From positions 1-64,000 of the forward strand of contig LUCM01007479.1 of NCBI GenBank assembly GCA_008360955.1: a stretch of DNA of 64,000 nucleotides, read 5' to 3'. This DNA comes from Fasciolopsis buskii (taxonomy: Eukaryota; Platyhelminthes; Trematoda; Plagiorchiida; Fasciolidae). Of the stretch, positions 1 to 12,119 are shown piece by piece (the first letter of the stretch is position 1; each line of letters opens with the position of its first letter). The notes below the pieces were generated by a model that was given only the letters and a program-made list of their open reading frames with translations, did no database searches and had not been told where the DNA came from. The position numbers and the translations under genes were made by a program.

Positions 1-366
1 TTTATTACGTTTGATATCTTTTTGTACAGGTTTGTTGGTCCGTTGCGCATGCCTTTATAAGTTGAGATATATACATCATTTTTATCTTTTTTGTCCTTTG
101 CTTCATTTAATAATGAAATAATATTGCATCTCATTTTTCAGAGAGGAAGCCGCGGCAAGCAGAGGGCTGCCAAGGGAGGAAGCTGACCGGCGGTGGGAGG
201 ATTGGAACCCGTGCCCCTCACGCCCGAACGCCACGATCTTATCCGAATGGCCACCGCCGGCCAAAGGACGTTTTAGCCGCGCTTACTGCATAACATCAGA
301 ACAAACCGCAGCAAAATTCCGACCTGGTGTCAATTCAGAGAAGCTCATGTTCTGCGCTGTCAGCCA
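1..366 (-). repeat. Left arm of a perfect 366-bp inverted repeat
   Basis: Reading this segment against the reverse complement of 3517-3882, I find the two identical over all 366 bases. Identity stops at 366/3517, where the inner sequences diverge at once. The outer limit is not known because the arm reaches the first base of the window, so the repeat may continue to the left. The arm carries a tRNA-like segment on the minus strand (187-260) and an AT-rich outer part. It could be a long terminal inverted repeat of a DNA transposon, or one of two SINE-like copies in opposite orientation. No target-site duplication can be checked because the left flank is outside the window. Confidence 0.95.
187..260 (-). 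other. tRNA-like segment (pol III A and B boxes) in left arm
   Basis: This is the mirror image of 3623-3696. On the minus strand it has an A-box-like TGGCCATTCGG (243-253) and a B-box GGTTCCAATCC (199-209), enclosed by a perfect 10-bp stem equivalent to a tRNA acceptor stem. The T-arm is poorly paired, so it is unlikely to be a working tRNA. The pol III direction is outward, toward the left edge of the window. It is most likely a tRNA-derived SINE head or pol III promoter relic. Confidence 0.6.
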
Positions 367-3300
367 TGGGCATTTAAACAAATTTGGCTGTCTGGGAGTT
401 CAGTCTCACTAGTGTATTTTGAACTCTCCTTCAGGTCATCCCCAACTTCTCTCGTTTTTCTAAATGCGATGTCCTAGAGATTGTGTCCAAAATGTCCTGC
501 TAAGCGTTAGAATACTGTCGATTTTGTTCTTTCGTTAGCGCCGCCAGGAGCGAAAACTGTGACAAACAATGAACCCCAATCACGAACCCCGTCTACTGGT
601 CGCTAGTACTCCGTTGCTTTTATTTTGGATACACATATTCCGCTGATGTCCGCCCCAAAAACCAGTTTCGAACTCCTGTCATTTTCGGTATGTGCCCGAA
701 AAAGCAATACCTTTTTCCAAATCGATATTTCGAAATCGGATGATGACCAGCAATTCTTAATGCCAAAAAATTTCTTACCTTCTTTAACACAAAGGAGGGT
801 TCTACAGGCGGTCGAAAACAACTTCTTATTCTGCCACCTAACTTGCATAACCCGCTATATACGTTATTGAAAACGAGGAATTTTTATTGGTATTCCATTT
901 CAGCCGCAATGTTCACTCTTCGGAATAGCACTCCAAGAAAATCCTCCATCAGTGTGATCCAGCACCAGTTTTGCTTAACATTTTGGTCGAGCCAACTAAG
1001 AGGTGTAATTATAAATCTTCTCTCCATATTCCGCTCAGCCGCTCCAGGAACTCTTGCTTGGGTACCATATCGGCAGCCGGAGCACATGCCTCTTTTGATA
1101 AGTAAGTTGCTGACAGTATGTCATGCATTCTACACAACGTTTCATAGTTCACTTGGGGGTAACTGGCGGTTATTATCTCTAATTCTTCAGAAATCGTTCT
1201 CACAAGGTCACTTTGAGTATCTTCATTTGACCGATGCCTGACATCTTGCATTTAGCGGGTTTTGGTTTCCATAAATCTGTTATTCTATCCGTATTACTGA
1301 CCTAACAGTATAACCGAGGTGCAATCGTTGTCCATCTAGGAGAATGATGTCGTCGGTCTACGTAATCGATTAGAACGAATCGAACATCCATCTACTTTCC
1401 CAGATCCCGGAAGTTTCGAGATTGCGAAGAGGTTTTTAGAAAACTTTACCGGTCACCAACGGTGCATTAACTTTACCATAAGGCCTCCGTGGATAATTAG
1501 ACATCTATTTTACTCATCTGTTCTGCGGTAATTTTAATCTATTGACACTGACCGACAGTAGCAGTAAGGCAGTATTTAGTTTTTATAAACATGTCTACGG
1601 CCTTGGTCAGGATGACTCACGTTTGTTTACCTTTTAAAGTCAGGACCCGAATCTTCAACAGTCTACTTCTCCACTCGTTGGGGCCTTACCCGGTATCAAG
1701 CTGTCATTTAGACAGCTTTAAAACCGTGTTTTCAAATATAAGGTAAATGAGAAGCGCAGCAGCACAAATGATTTCTTGGTTATAATGTGCTATTGGATTC
1801 CTTTCTTTTTGTGCCGCCTTCACATTTTCAACCTCAGCGACTCGTAACCCAGACTATGAATATAAACCTTAATTGACAATCTCTAAGGCGGGAATAGCCA
1901 AGAGAACACTTTTAAGGCTTTTGTTATCCTCAATTTGCTCAGAACTCGATATTGGTCGGTTAGCATCAAACATGGACTGCTCTATATAATTTCTGCCTTT
2001 TGAGGGTGAGGTTAGATAAGCCTCCAGTTAACGAAAGTTTTTCTTCATTAATGAACTTTCCTGTACAATAGAGTAGACCAGACATCTGCATAGTTTACGC
2101 CAATTTCTGATAGTATATATGCTGTTGCGCAATTTCAACTGCCTCAAAGTGACAGACCAACTACTGGGGACGTTCAAATTTCCACACGCTGTCTTCAGGG
2201 CGTGCCTGCTAGAGGATCCCGAAGCAGTGGTAGACAGGTTCCCTAAGCCGACAGAACAATGGAGAACGGAATGAAAGATCAAATTCGTGGAATGTGCTGA
2301 ATTTTTCGTGGTCCCGAATGGCACGGGAACTGCGATACACGCCGACGGAAACCTCTGCAGACGCCAAGCAAAGCTCGCGGTTCGAGAGCGAAGACCCTTA
2401 AAAATGCAACACAAGGCGGAAGATTCATAAGAATAAAGTTAGCACAGCCTTGCGACAATTTACCGGCACCAGGCTGCTACCCTATGCTGAATCACCGGGA
2501 ATTCTATCTTGAATGTTGTGAACCATGGCATTACGTCACTTGCTAAAACTTCGCAATATCTTTAATGCAATAGTGCCAGTTTACCGTATGCTAACAATCC
2601 GGTTTTTGAAGTACGATAAGTCCTCGAGCTCCGCGTTGCATGCAAGTAAAGTTGCGCCAATTACTTTCCTGTGAACTGTGCAACATTCAGCTCCATATGG
2701 TTACAAATATGTGGGTTGCGTAGAATGTCCGACAGTAAAAGGGAGGAGGGATTGAACTTTGGCACATGGACACTGATTGGTCGGAAGATAGACGGCGCAT
2801 AGTAGGCTTAATATGAACTTCCAAAATTGTGGAAGGCCCAGCAGGCATGGAGCCCAATTATCCTTTTCAGTTTTATAATTTGTGTCAGGATAAAGAGGAA
2901 ACATGAAAATGCAAAGGGGTAATTCCAAAACAGAATCGGGAGTCGGAGTTCGCACTGTCATGTCTGCGCTCTGGAAACGGCTGCATGCTTCTACTGTTCT
3001 TCGGAGTCCGTGTAAACATTTAACGGGCTTTACACCTATGCTCGGGCAAGGTCTTCTCGTATCTCATGAATTGAATCTGGGCCATGCTTGTCGGAGCCAT
3101 TGTTACTAGATGATCATGTACAGAACTGTGCACAGACATTTGCTTCTTAAAATAGATGAAGCAAGTCACTGGCAGTGTGTGAAGCCAAAAGCTATCGCCC
3201 AGCAGCGTACTAATCTGTAAGCCTGTTTGACCGCACTGGACACCCCCGTTATGGAGGTACGCTTCAGAATAAAGCCAACATCATCCCCCGGCGAAACAGA

Positions 3301-3516
3301 GCTGTCTATACCGCCGTTCCATTCCACAGCGAAATCCAGCAATCAGTAATTTTGAAATTGTTAGCGTTTCTCAAATCCCGGGATGAAACACTTATCTCTA
3401 GGTGAAATAAACAGGCAAATATTACAGAAAAGAAAGCGCATAGTTCCAAGTTCCAAGCTCTTTCATTGCTCTCACCACCTTCTCGACAGGAGAGTCACCA
3501 TGAAAATTCTGCTGTT
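367..3516. other. Interior of the inverted-repeat unit, no recognised gene
   Basis: Open frames are short. The most protein-like is on the minus strand at 1009-1251 (80 codons, acidic and hydrophilic, start TMQDV-like context MQDVRHRSNEDTQ). A 128-codon frame lies at 2028-2414 minus, with an alternative + strand reading across the same span. I match none of these to a family. There is no DDE-type motif, zinc knuckle or reverse transcriptase motif that I can see. I call no gene here. Confidence 0.4.
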
Positions 3517-3882
3517 TGGCTGACAGCGCAGAACATGAGCTTCTCTGAATTGACACCAGGTCGGAATTTTGCTGCGGTTTGTTCTGATGTTATGCAGTAA
3601 GCGCGGCTAAAACGTCCTTTGGCCGGCGGTGGCCATTCGGATAAGATCGTGGCGTTCGGGCGTGAGGGGCACGGGTTCCAATCCTCCCACCGCCGGTCAG
3701 CTTCCTCCCTTGGCAGCCCTCTGCTTGCCGCGGCTTCCTCTCTGAAAAATGAGATGCAATATTATTTCATTATTAAATGAAGCAAAGGACAAAAAAGATA
3801 AAAATGATGTATATATCTCAACTTATAAAGGCATGCGCAACGGACCAACAAACCTGTACAAAAAGATATCAAACGTAATAAA
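3517..3882 (+). repeat. Right arm of the perfect 366-bp inverted repeat
   Basis: Exact reverse complement of bases 1-366. The order on the + strand is about 100 bp of leader, a tRNA-like segment (3623-3696), then an AT-rich tail with several A runs. No run of four T occurs on the + strand between the B box and 3882, so a pol III transcript starting at the tRNA-like promoter would read through the arm; the first TTTT I see beyond it is near 4012. A SINE-like body with a tRNA head would fit, but the 100 bp upstream of the head and the exact pairing with the left arm also fit a terminal inverted repeat. Confidence 0.95.
3623..3696 (+). other. tRNA-like segment (pol III A and B boxes) in right arm
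   Basis: A-box-like TGGCCATTCGG at 3630-3640 and B box GGTTCCAATCC at 3674-3684 are 44 bases apart, the normal tRNA spacing. The B box differs from the consensus GGTTCGANTCC at one base. CCGGCGGTGG (3623-3632) pairs perfectly with CCACCGCCGG (3687-3696) in acceptor-stem position. The T-stem pairs only partly and no clear anticodon arm forms, so a functional tRNA is unlikely. Confidence 0.6.
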
Positions 3883-6800
3883 CTGAAAGACTCAGGATAT
3901 GTGCCTGGAAACATAATCAAAATCTGTCAGATTATGCGCATGGGAAGCCCGTGTGATCGAAAAGCAAAACCTAGATAGGGTGACTGACAAAGAGATACCG
4001 GATTTTGAGAGGGTTCGCGTTTGATTGCATCATGCGCCTACCGAATGCACGGAATTTGACTGAAGCACGGTGGCAAATGTTGACATGGTTGCAGACAATT
4101 TTTCGCTGGTGCAGAATGTGAAAAATAATGATTAAGCCAAGGCTATAGGCCGCCTAAATTGGCACGATGAAGAAATAGAGGTAATCACATTTTTATGTTA
4201 GCAGTATTTATTCTTGCGATGCGAAAACGAGCATCACCTCCTTATTGCTTTCTGCTGAATTGTTTGTGAGAGGATACCAAGGCAATCGAAGAAATCTCCG
4301 ACCATCTCAACTGACCTGCTCCGCTGTATCGAGAATTTGTTTATTTAACCAAAAGCCATTTTATGCCAGTTCAGCGCAATGTTCGATCTCATGGCAACTG
4401 CCTAAAATTTATTTTTCGATATAGTTTTTCAGGATTCACCATATATTACTGAGAAGCGGAGTAACCGACAAAATGAAAATGCTTCCAACTACCCTCGTTA
4501 CATGGTCAAAATCCTCGAAAGTCGAAGTGGTTATGCAGTGAACGGAAAGATTTACCGAACACAAAAAAACGCATCGAAATATATAAACCCATCTTCTATA
4601 GTTCTTCACTGTGCTACGGCTCCGAGCGGCATTGAGACGGAAATGGTCACGCGGGTTTTCCTAATACTTTGGCTGAAGCAGCATTTCTGCGTTTTCCCGC
4701 CGCCAAATTCATCCATCATACTGAATCAGCAGCTGCTTACTTCTCGTATATCCGCAGTTTCAACCTTTAAAATCCTTGTCCTTCACTGTGATTCTAGTTC
4801 ATGTTCGGTGTCTAGCGCAAAACATTCATTCTTTCAAAATTTCGTCGTAACTCATGCAAATCATGGTAAAAAGCTTCACACACATGAATAGGGACGTCGT
4901 CGTCCCGTTTTCATGTGGCTTTCACAACAGAAAAAGCAATGATTTTACAACTGGGCATTCTGTTTACCGATTCGCTTCATTCGATTTCGATTGAAGAACT
5001 ATTTGCTTCTGAAATTATTTGTTTTTTCCTTGTGCTTCTGCCAACTTTATGTGACCTAGTTTGCATACGCAACTTTTGCACACTACGGACTAAACGAACA
5101 TCGTCAGCCTAGGCATGGTTGTTTTCGTCGGGCGCAGGCGTGTTTTTGGTTTTCCTGGTAGCAGGACCCTAATATCATTAAATAATTAAAAATCTTTTTC
5201 ATTACGAAATTTTTGCCGGTACGACGTTTTAGTAGCACATCGAAACGACTTGCCTTTCAATTAAACTTATGCAGCGACTGATTCCGCAAAACTTGCTTCT
5301 TTATGGCCTATAATTTTGGGGTTCCATTACCAGCTGATCACTTAGAAGAAAGGAAAAAGCAAACGAATGCCCTGGGATCAGACTTTCAGTGGTTTGCAAT
5401 AGGGTACGTAATTTTTTACTGTCAGAGACAATCGCAGGCTGCCCAGGTTTGTATCATAATTATGGTTGTGACGGCTATCAGTTCAAATTGGTAAAGTGAC
5501 GAGACAATATTGATACTCTTTTGGCTGGTAAGTTGAAGACGATATAAAATGTGGATTTCCGGCGCGAGTGAGAAAGCGAAAGTAAACCTTGATTTGGGCC
5601 AAGTTAGGCCTGGAGAGCTAGGGAGAGGAGTCTAACTTCAAATGCTGCATTCTGAAATCAAAACGTTTGAATCTGACGGACGATGAAAAGGAAACGCATT
5701 AAAATAGAAGGTTCCCTGGGGGATATCAAGTTACAATAAATTGAAAAAGAATAAATTTTTACCACCTGATTTGGGATATCTCATAACGTGCATAACTGAT
5801 GGAATCTATAAGAGTACGGCCATTTCCTGGAGTGAATGCCTCAGCATGTCTTAATCTGTTAAGAAGAGCGACTGCAATCATTTGGCTGGCATGCTGACAG
5901 GAAAGGCGAAAAATTATCCATCATGATTCTACAATAGGAAATTAGATTTTAGTATCGCTGGTCGAAAGAAGATAAAATGCATTGCAACAAAAATATCCAA
6001 TTCTGTGATTAAAACGGAAAGTTTGGGGGCGAGTTTGATTCGGTGGTAAGAGAAAACGAAAACGATTGGGGAATTTCCACTAATTCAACGATCACCTCGT
6101 GGGAAACAAGTGGATCTGGCGGAAAGCCCAAAACAGGGGCAAATACAAAGGTCAAATTGGCACGTTTGGTGAATTTGGTTGCAGAAAGTCACAAATTCCA
6201 AGTACACCAATCAGATTTCAGTGCTATGGAGTCATTATAGTATTGTTTTTTATGCATTAGTTATTTCTGTTGGGCAAACGGTTAAACTAGGAAGTAAGGA
6301 CGACTAGAATGTTGTTGCATTTGTTTTCCAGCAGCAGTGTACGACAGTGCATTGTTGACTGATAAGCAACGTCTCCGAGAACATCTGGCGTGTTGAAAAT
6401 TTACTAATTAAATAAATCTTTGGGAAGCTTGTTCTCTGGCTAAGGATAATTTTCCAAAAAATATTCGGTATAATAAGTATCTTAGGTTTCGGGTTTAAAC
6501 TTCAAATGTGTCGGTGGCAAAGATGATAAGGAGAAAAGGAGACTGGCCGGAGACCACCAATAGAAGTCCAAGATTATCAGCGGGTTAGTTTTGAAAACAC
6601 GGAGCGCAGCCGGAGAGGTTCCAATTTGAGATCATGGTGATTTTATTGTCATTTAAATGAGGCAACCTAATGATTTGCTTTTATAAACATATTTTCCATG
6701 TTTTATAGACTTTCCTGTGATCCTTGCAAACAATATTGCTCCGAGGAATTTAAGACGCAAGAAATGAAATGCAGAAATTTGGATTTTTTGCTTTGTTTCC

Positions 6801-9669
6801 TTAAACCCTCAACTAGGTTAGAACGGGAGTCCGCAAATGTTAAAACCTGACCGCTTTCATTGTTGTCACTGGTGAATAACAACAGTTATCGGTAATCGCA
6901 GCATCCAAAGAACCAAATTGTGACGCCCCACGTGAAGTTTCATTAAATCAATCTGTGCCTGCGAACACCAACTATACAAAAATAGTGGTACACATGGGTA
7001 CCCATTATTTTTTATTTAATCTTATGCGGAACATGCAAGTGAAAACAAAAACCAGTACTTTCGGGCCATGTGTTCCGCTTATGGAGGTTAATCTTGTCTG
7101 ACCGACGAAAATCTTTCGACGAGTTACCATGTGGTTCTCAAGCGTACTTGTCATGCATTCACACTCTTAGCGATTGAAATAAGATTCCACTTAGGACGGT
7201 GGACCAAACGGATTGGATGAACTCACTACGGTATCTAAATTAGTGCAATAGCGTGTCATGTATGTGCATAATTCACCGTTGGGAATGCGGTCTTGTTGCC
7301 CGCAGAAAGGGTTCAAGCATGAGTCGGCTTCAATTTTTTAGAAAGATCTATATATCAAATTTAGTTTCATTGTTGAGGTTCTTTGAAGTGTAGATGTCGC
7401 CTCAATCGGCAGAACTCGGTACTCGAATAAACGTTGGAAAGTCTAAATGAGCCTGCTTTCTCAACTGGCAAGCGGAGCTTAAAAGGACATTAAGTGCAAA
7501 AGATTATGAGCTTAATTTCATTCAGCCACCTAAGTTTATCCATATCCAAAAAACAAGAGTAAAAACTAATTCAATGCCACTTGTTATGGTAGAGGTGGTA
7601 ATACTTTGCGACCATCTATCTAATCTAAAACAGAATACAAAACCTTTTAGTTGGCTAGGGACAGTGAAGGAAATCTGGATTGTGCTGAAGACGTTATAGA
7701 TCTCAGTGATTAACCTGGATCCAAGGGGCAGCCGAGGAAGGTGGATAAACGTGGCAGTCACAGCAGCGAAACAGAAAGCCAAGCAGGTTGGTGGGCATTT
7801 GTGCTGCCACAATGAGGGGACAGTTTTACCCAGTTTTAGTACCATCCTCGCTCAATCGTGAACAGATTTAAATGCTGGTAACTGATGAGACGTTGGTAGA
7901 TAGCTGCTTTTGAGAGGCAGTTTCCAACTCGAGTTGGTCTGCTTTTAAACGGAAGAGAATTGATTCTGGTGGCAAAGTCAGGAAGAAAAAGTGATATACT
8001 GACTAGAATCCAAAAAAATTGTGTAGGCAGCAAAATTCGTCAACTAGGGGCCGACAGTTAATGAGGAAAAGCGTTTAGTGAAGTCGACGCTGAAGAAGTG
8101 ATCAGAGTCTTCTGCATATCCTTAAGGCAAAGGGACAGCTTGGTTTTTGAAGCTTGCCGGTTTCCAGTCAGTCATAACGCCGCATTTTTTGGGGCACTGA
8201 TTTAAATATAAAGGAAAAACATCAGGGACGCCCATGAGGTAACAGAAATTCCTTGTTGTCCTGGATGGCTCAGATTATGGGCAGGGGCTGTAGCAAGCGG
8301 ATCACAAACTGCAATTGTCTGAACTCAAGAAACATTACTAAAGAGACGTAAAGAATATCGGAGATTGGGCCGGATGGTTGCCGGAGTGACAGGAACAAAC
8401 ACGAGTGGTACAGGGAGGAGTATATGAGGAAGGCCTATTTTTGAGTCGACGGGCAGTTGTCGGTAGGATACGACGAGCTTTTATTCGCGGCAAAGGAAAA
8501 TCTGATTTCTGAGTTACGTTAGCCAACCACATGCACCCTAGTAATATTAAAAGGGTTAAATGGAGATTTGAATGGAGCAAATTTGGACGTTGTGATGGCG
8601 CTGTGGTGGAGAGTTTAGATGTGGGTGGCCTCCTGCTATTACTTTAACAAGGGATTGGAGCTTCAAAGTATTTTGCAGAGGTGCGACGTTTATCACAGAA
8701 GTGGCTCCGGGGCACCGCAACTGGTGGTACTTGCGCCTACATAATCGGTGTTTTTCCGCATTAAGCAGTTTTGTGAACACCGATGTGGTGTTCGGTAACC
8801 AGGAATAAAGAAAGATCGGTCATCTTTAGGCAGGAGAGCCGGCGAATTATTAGCCAAGCCAACTACATACAGGTTATTGTGATGCCTGTTGCGCTACCGG
8901 TTACTAGTGGGTCTTGATTTGTTGCTTCCAGGTGCTGCCAGTTGGTTGTTCGGAGTGAAACATCCGCAGGAGGCGAAATCGTCGGATAAGGGAATCTTGA
9001 CGCTGGGTGGGGGCGGTGTGAGAAGTAATGTAACTGAATCTGCCATGTTAGCCTCAGTTTCGTAGGGACATTGGAGTGTGTCGGTCTCTGGGATGATGTT
9101 GTCCAACTACATTATGATTTATACCCGGTGTAGCGTCCGGCTGGTTTTAGAATGGTAATAGTTTTCGGCAGCTTTTATGGTCAGTCCTGCGCAGCCTGTG
9201 GGAAAATCCGATGAAGAGGCAAAATGCATGTAACCTCAGGGTTCTGTGCCCTGTATGTTAGTGCATGGTGCCAGTGGATTTGCGTTGGTTTCTCTGTAAA
9301 ACTAAAACGCTCTAGATCTTACAAGCTATTAAAAGATGCCGCCATGTCTGTCATCTATGTCTTGTTCCGCGGACGTTCATGAAATCTTATTGCCGTGTGT
9401 TTCAGTGTACTTCTTTTACGATGAGAAATTTCTTCGTTCATCTTTGTCCTGCTGCTTGCCCTGAAGTATTAAAGCGAAGTAAATGCCATCATTTGGTGGC
9501 CAACTACGATGCGGATACTTCACTTCTATGCAATGAACAGGCCGTAGAAATTGAATCACCTAGTAATGTTCATTCAGTTAAGAATATTCTTGTTACTCGC
9601 AAAACCTTGCACGTGCGGAATCCTACTCCAACTTCAAACAAGCAGCTTTTCAAACAATCCTACTCTTCG
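3883..9669. other. Unassigned region, 5.8 kb
   Basis: No gene is recognised. The longest frames are 129 codons (4502-4891 +) and 107 codons (7522-7845 -), neither with a motif I know. From about 5.5 to 9.2 kb the + strand is rich in G and poor in C. A frame at 9379-9681 (+, 100 codons) ends where the CNP-like pseudogene begins. It could be the frameshifted N-terminus of that gene, but I cannot confirm this. Confidence 0.5.
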
Positions 9670-11043
9670 TCAGTGCGTTGATTTCCCTTTCCTCACGGAT
9701 GATGAAGTTGCCACCTGGATTGTTAAAGGTCGATTTATGTTCCTCATGCGCGGGGCACCAGGCTCTGGGAAGTCACTCATGGCTCGGTGTTTCAAAACGC
9801 GGTTCTCCACAACTAAGATCTCTTCTGCAGATAAAGTCTGGTATTTAGAGTCCAACGGTGAAGTGTATCAGTGTGAAGTCAATCGTTTAAGCAAAGATCA
9901 CGAATGGTGTAACCAACGCGCCCGTGCTTTTGCAGAATTTGGTGTTTGTCAATTGTTTACCGACAATACGAACATTCGTGCTTGGGAAAGGCGAATGTTT
10001 ACCGAAGTGGCAAGATTTCATTACATTGTGATTATGGTCACGCCGCAAATTCCACGGCGCCTTGATACGGAAGGGCTGGCCGAGCACAAGTGCATTTTGT
10101 TGGTCCTGAGGCGATCGAGTCCAACGTGCGCAATTTTGAACATGTAGTTCCACTCAACTATGGCTGATTATGGCCGGCCAAGAAAGGCAACACCGGCAAT
10201 GATTATGGCACCCACCGGCAACCCACGGGTTACCACGCTCTGGTTCAAACAAACAGTCTCCTTCAATGGGCGTGGGAGGCATTAGTTACAATTGCCGGTC
10301 TAACCGATGTGCAGATTAAATTATCTGCAGCTTCTGTATTATCGGATAGCACAACGCCACAGAAATTGTTACAACACTGGCACTCAGTAACCAAACCGTG
10401 CTTTGGTCAAGGATTACAGCAGAGCAAAGCTGCCGCAATCCCGAACATCATGGCTAAATACGCTCTATATATTTGTTCTCCAAGAGCCACCCAGTACAGC
10501 CAGAGCGAAGCAGCATCGCAAAATTTATTGGGTCAATTGTCCACCGTCCAAGTAACTGGTTTATTTATTTTCTTCCTCTCAATAAGCCTGCGTATTCGTC
10601 TTCCCGCAGATGATCTGACCCTACGACATCGGTGTGGTGATGAGGATTAGGTTAGTATCTGTGGACCAATCCTCTTATGATGGTAATTTCAATGGTTTCG
10701 TTGGCCAATTGGGATATCCCCACCAAGAATATCGTCCACCAGGCTGTCGGGATCATGTCACCATGACATTAGCACCAGATTTTTCTGCAGTCGAGACTGA
10801 TTTTGATTTGCTTCGACTAGCAGATTCTGAATTGGCCTGCCGAATGAGTGATGACATAGCTGTTACTCCCGGTGGTTTTTTTGACGTGTCACTGTGCAAA
10901 GTCCGGCCATCAGTCCTAACATACCGGTTTCCCCGTTCCTCCTACCAAAGTTTGGAACAAATGCATCTAGATATGAGTATATCTACGTATTTGATTTGGA
11001 TCAGCCCCAAAATCATCGTGAGCTGTTTGCTGGTGTCTACTAA
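9670..11043 (+). pseudogene. CNP-like: CNP-like (2',3'-cyclic-nucleotide 3'-phosphodiesterase) pseudogene
   Basis: CNP proteins join an N-terminal P-loop polynucleotide-kinase-like domain to a C-terminal 2H phosphoesterase domain that opens 2',3'-cyclic phosphates on RNA. Both are visible here. The kinase-like part begins with VDFPFLTDDEVAT and has the P-loop RGAPGSGKS (GAPGSGKS at 9752-9775), followed by an LFTDNTN segment matching the family's DDTN block. The phosphoesterase part keeps its second H-x-T motif (HVT, 10754-10762). The first H-x-T is replaced by I-M-A in NIMAKYALY. The reading frame shifts near 10085 (frame 2 to 1), 10640 (1 to 2) and 10970 (2 to 1), with a TGA at 10165-10167 where the family has a tryptophan-bearing YGW segment. 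A natural-looking stop at 11041-11043 follows a C-terminal LFAGVY, the family's usual ending. Homology is colinear with no intron-sized gap, which suits a retrocopy, although no poly-A tail was seen. The start is uncertain. Confidence 0.85.
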
Positions 11044-11972
11044 GTAGAAAAAGATTCCCATCGTTTATCGTGTAGCCATTGCATTTCTCGCTCTTCAATC
11101 ACCCAACTTTTTGGTTTAATCTTCTCTTTAGGCCTTATTCGAGCATTACATTCCGGTTTGCACACGTGCCGTTTTCCTGTCTTTGTTCCTCTCTTGTTGT
11201 GGTCGCACATTCATCTTATTCACAATCACTTGTGCACCTCAGTTTTTCCAACAAAATGCCAATCATCATCCTTGATTTACCTTGATCACTATAGCAAACC
11301 AACTATTTCAACCACCTTGTGCATATTTTCTTGAAATTACAGTGTGAGACTCCGTGGCTGCGATTGCTGTCTCACTTTGACAGAGCGATTGATTCTTGTT
11401 CCGCAACGGCCGATCGTTCGCCACAAATTTCTGACATCGCCTCTTGTTTCGCTGCTGAGTACCTACCCACTGGTTATTCACTGCCAGTAGTTTCCCCCAT
11501 CAGCTTCACATTCATTGAATGTGTGCGTGCGTGGTTTTGCATCAGCACCTCCTCATACTGTGAACAGTTAATAGTCACCTACAAATAGGTTACATTACGC
11601 GCCACTGTTGACTGTGACGGTTCCCCGTCACTTCTCCGTTTTCTGCGGTTTTCACTATTGTATATCTTCGAAACGATTGTCGCCGGTTATCGCCCGTCTA
11701 CATGAACCTCGCTAATCCTCACTCACCGAGGAAATGATACTTGCCCCCATACTACCGTGAGCACCGGAAAATCTGTGTACAGCTTGACGCTTCTAATAAT
11801 AAGATGTTTTCACAATATCGTGCCGTAACATACAACGAAAGTGGGACCGTAAACCAAGGAACAAGGGGCCAAATAACTGGAAATGGGATAGACACGAGGG
11901 TTTGTTTAGATGTGCATGTTTAAGATGAGAAGCAATTGGTGAAATATCCTCTCAGTCCATCACCCAATAGGT
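11044..11972. other. Unassigned, downstream of the CNP-like pseudogene
   Basis: The + strand is pyrimidine-rich and may include the former 3' untranslated region of the pseudogene. I see no AATAAA signal or A tail that would mark its end. The short frames at 11079-11285 and 11319-11588 (+) are hydrophobic and not recognised. Confidence 0.4.
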
Positions 11973-12075
11973 CCTAATAATAATAATAATGTATGTTTCT
12001 TCTTTTTGCTAGAAGCATGCGCAGGGCAAGATCAAGTTTTACATAGATGATGAACAGGAAACACGAACAGTGGAA
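11973..12075. repeat. Dispersed short repeat, copy 1, with (TAA)n
   Basis: A (TAA)5 tract at 11975-11989 is followed by a segment containing CATGCGCAGGGCAAGATCAA and then ATAGATGATGAACAGGAAAC. The same order of blocks recurs at 34690-34800 with roughly three quarters of bases matching. The (TAA)n next to the repeat would be a 3' tail if the element lies on the minus strand, as seen in many SINEs and RTE-type LINEs. The family is unknown to me. Confidence 0.6.
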
Positions 12076-12119
12076 GTCGAAGAGGGAGGGGATGAGAGCC
12101 ACCTTAATTAATTTGACAG

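Larger units (their letters stand above)
1..3882. mobile_element. Candidate non-autonomous element with 366-bp terminal inverted repeats
   Basis: Two perfectly identical 366-bp arms in opposite orientation flank 3.15 kb. This is the layout of a DNA transposon with long terminal inverted repeats, or of two tRNA-SINE-like copies captured back to back. The interior has no open frame longer than 132 codons and I recognise no transposase. If it is a transposon, it is non-autonomous or decayed inside. The tRNA-like promoters in both arms point away from the interior. The end at 3882 is defined only by the window edge on the other side, so the true boundary may lie further out on both sides. Confidence 0.45.

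Noticed and set aside
2701..2800. B-box-like AGTTCAATCCC on the minus strand near 2750
   Set aside because: No A box at a suitable distance and no stem; likely chance.
7860..7930. CTGATGA sequences here and elsewhere, checked as hammerhead ribozyme cores known from some flatworm SINEs
   Set aside because: None is followed by a stem and a GAAA in the required arrangement on either strand.
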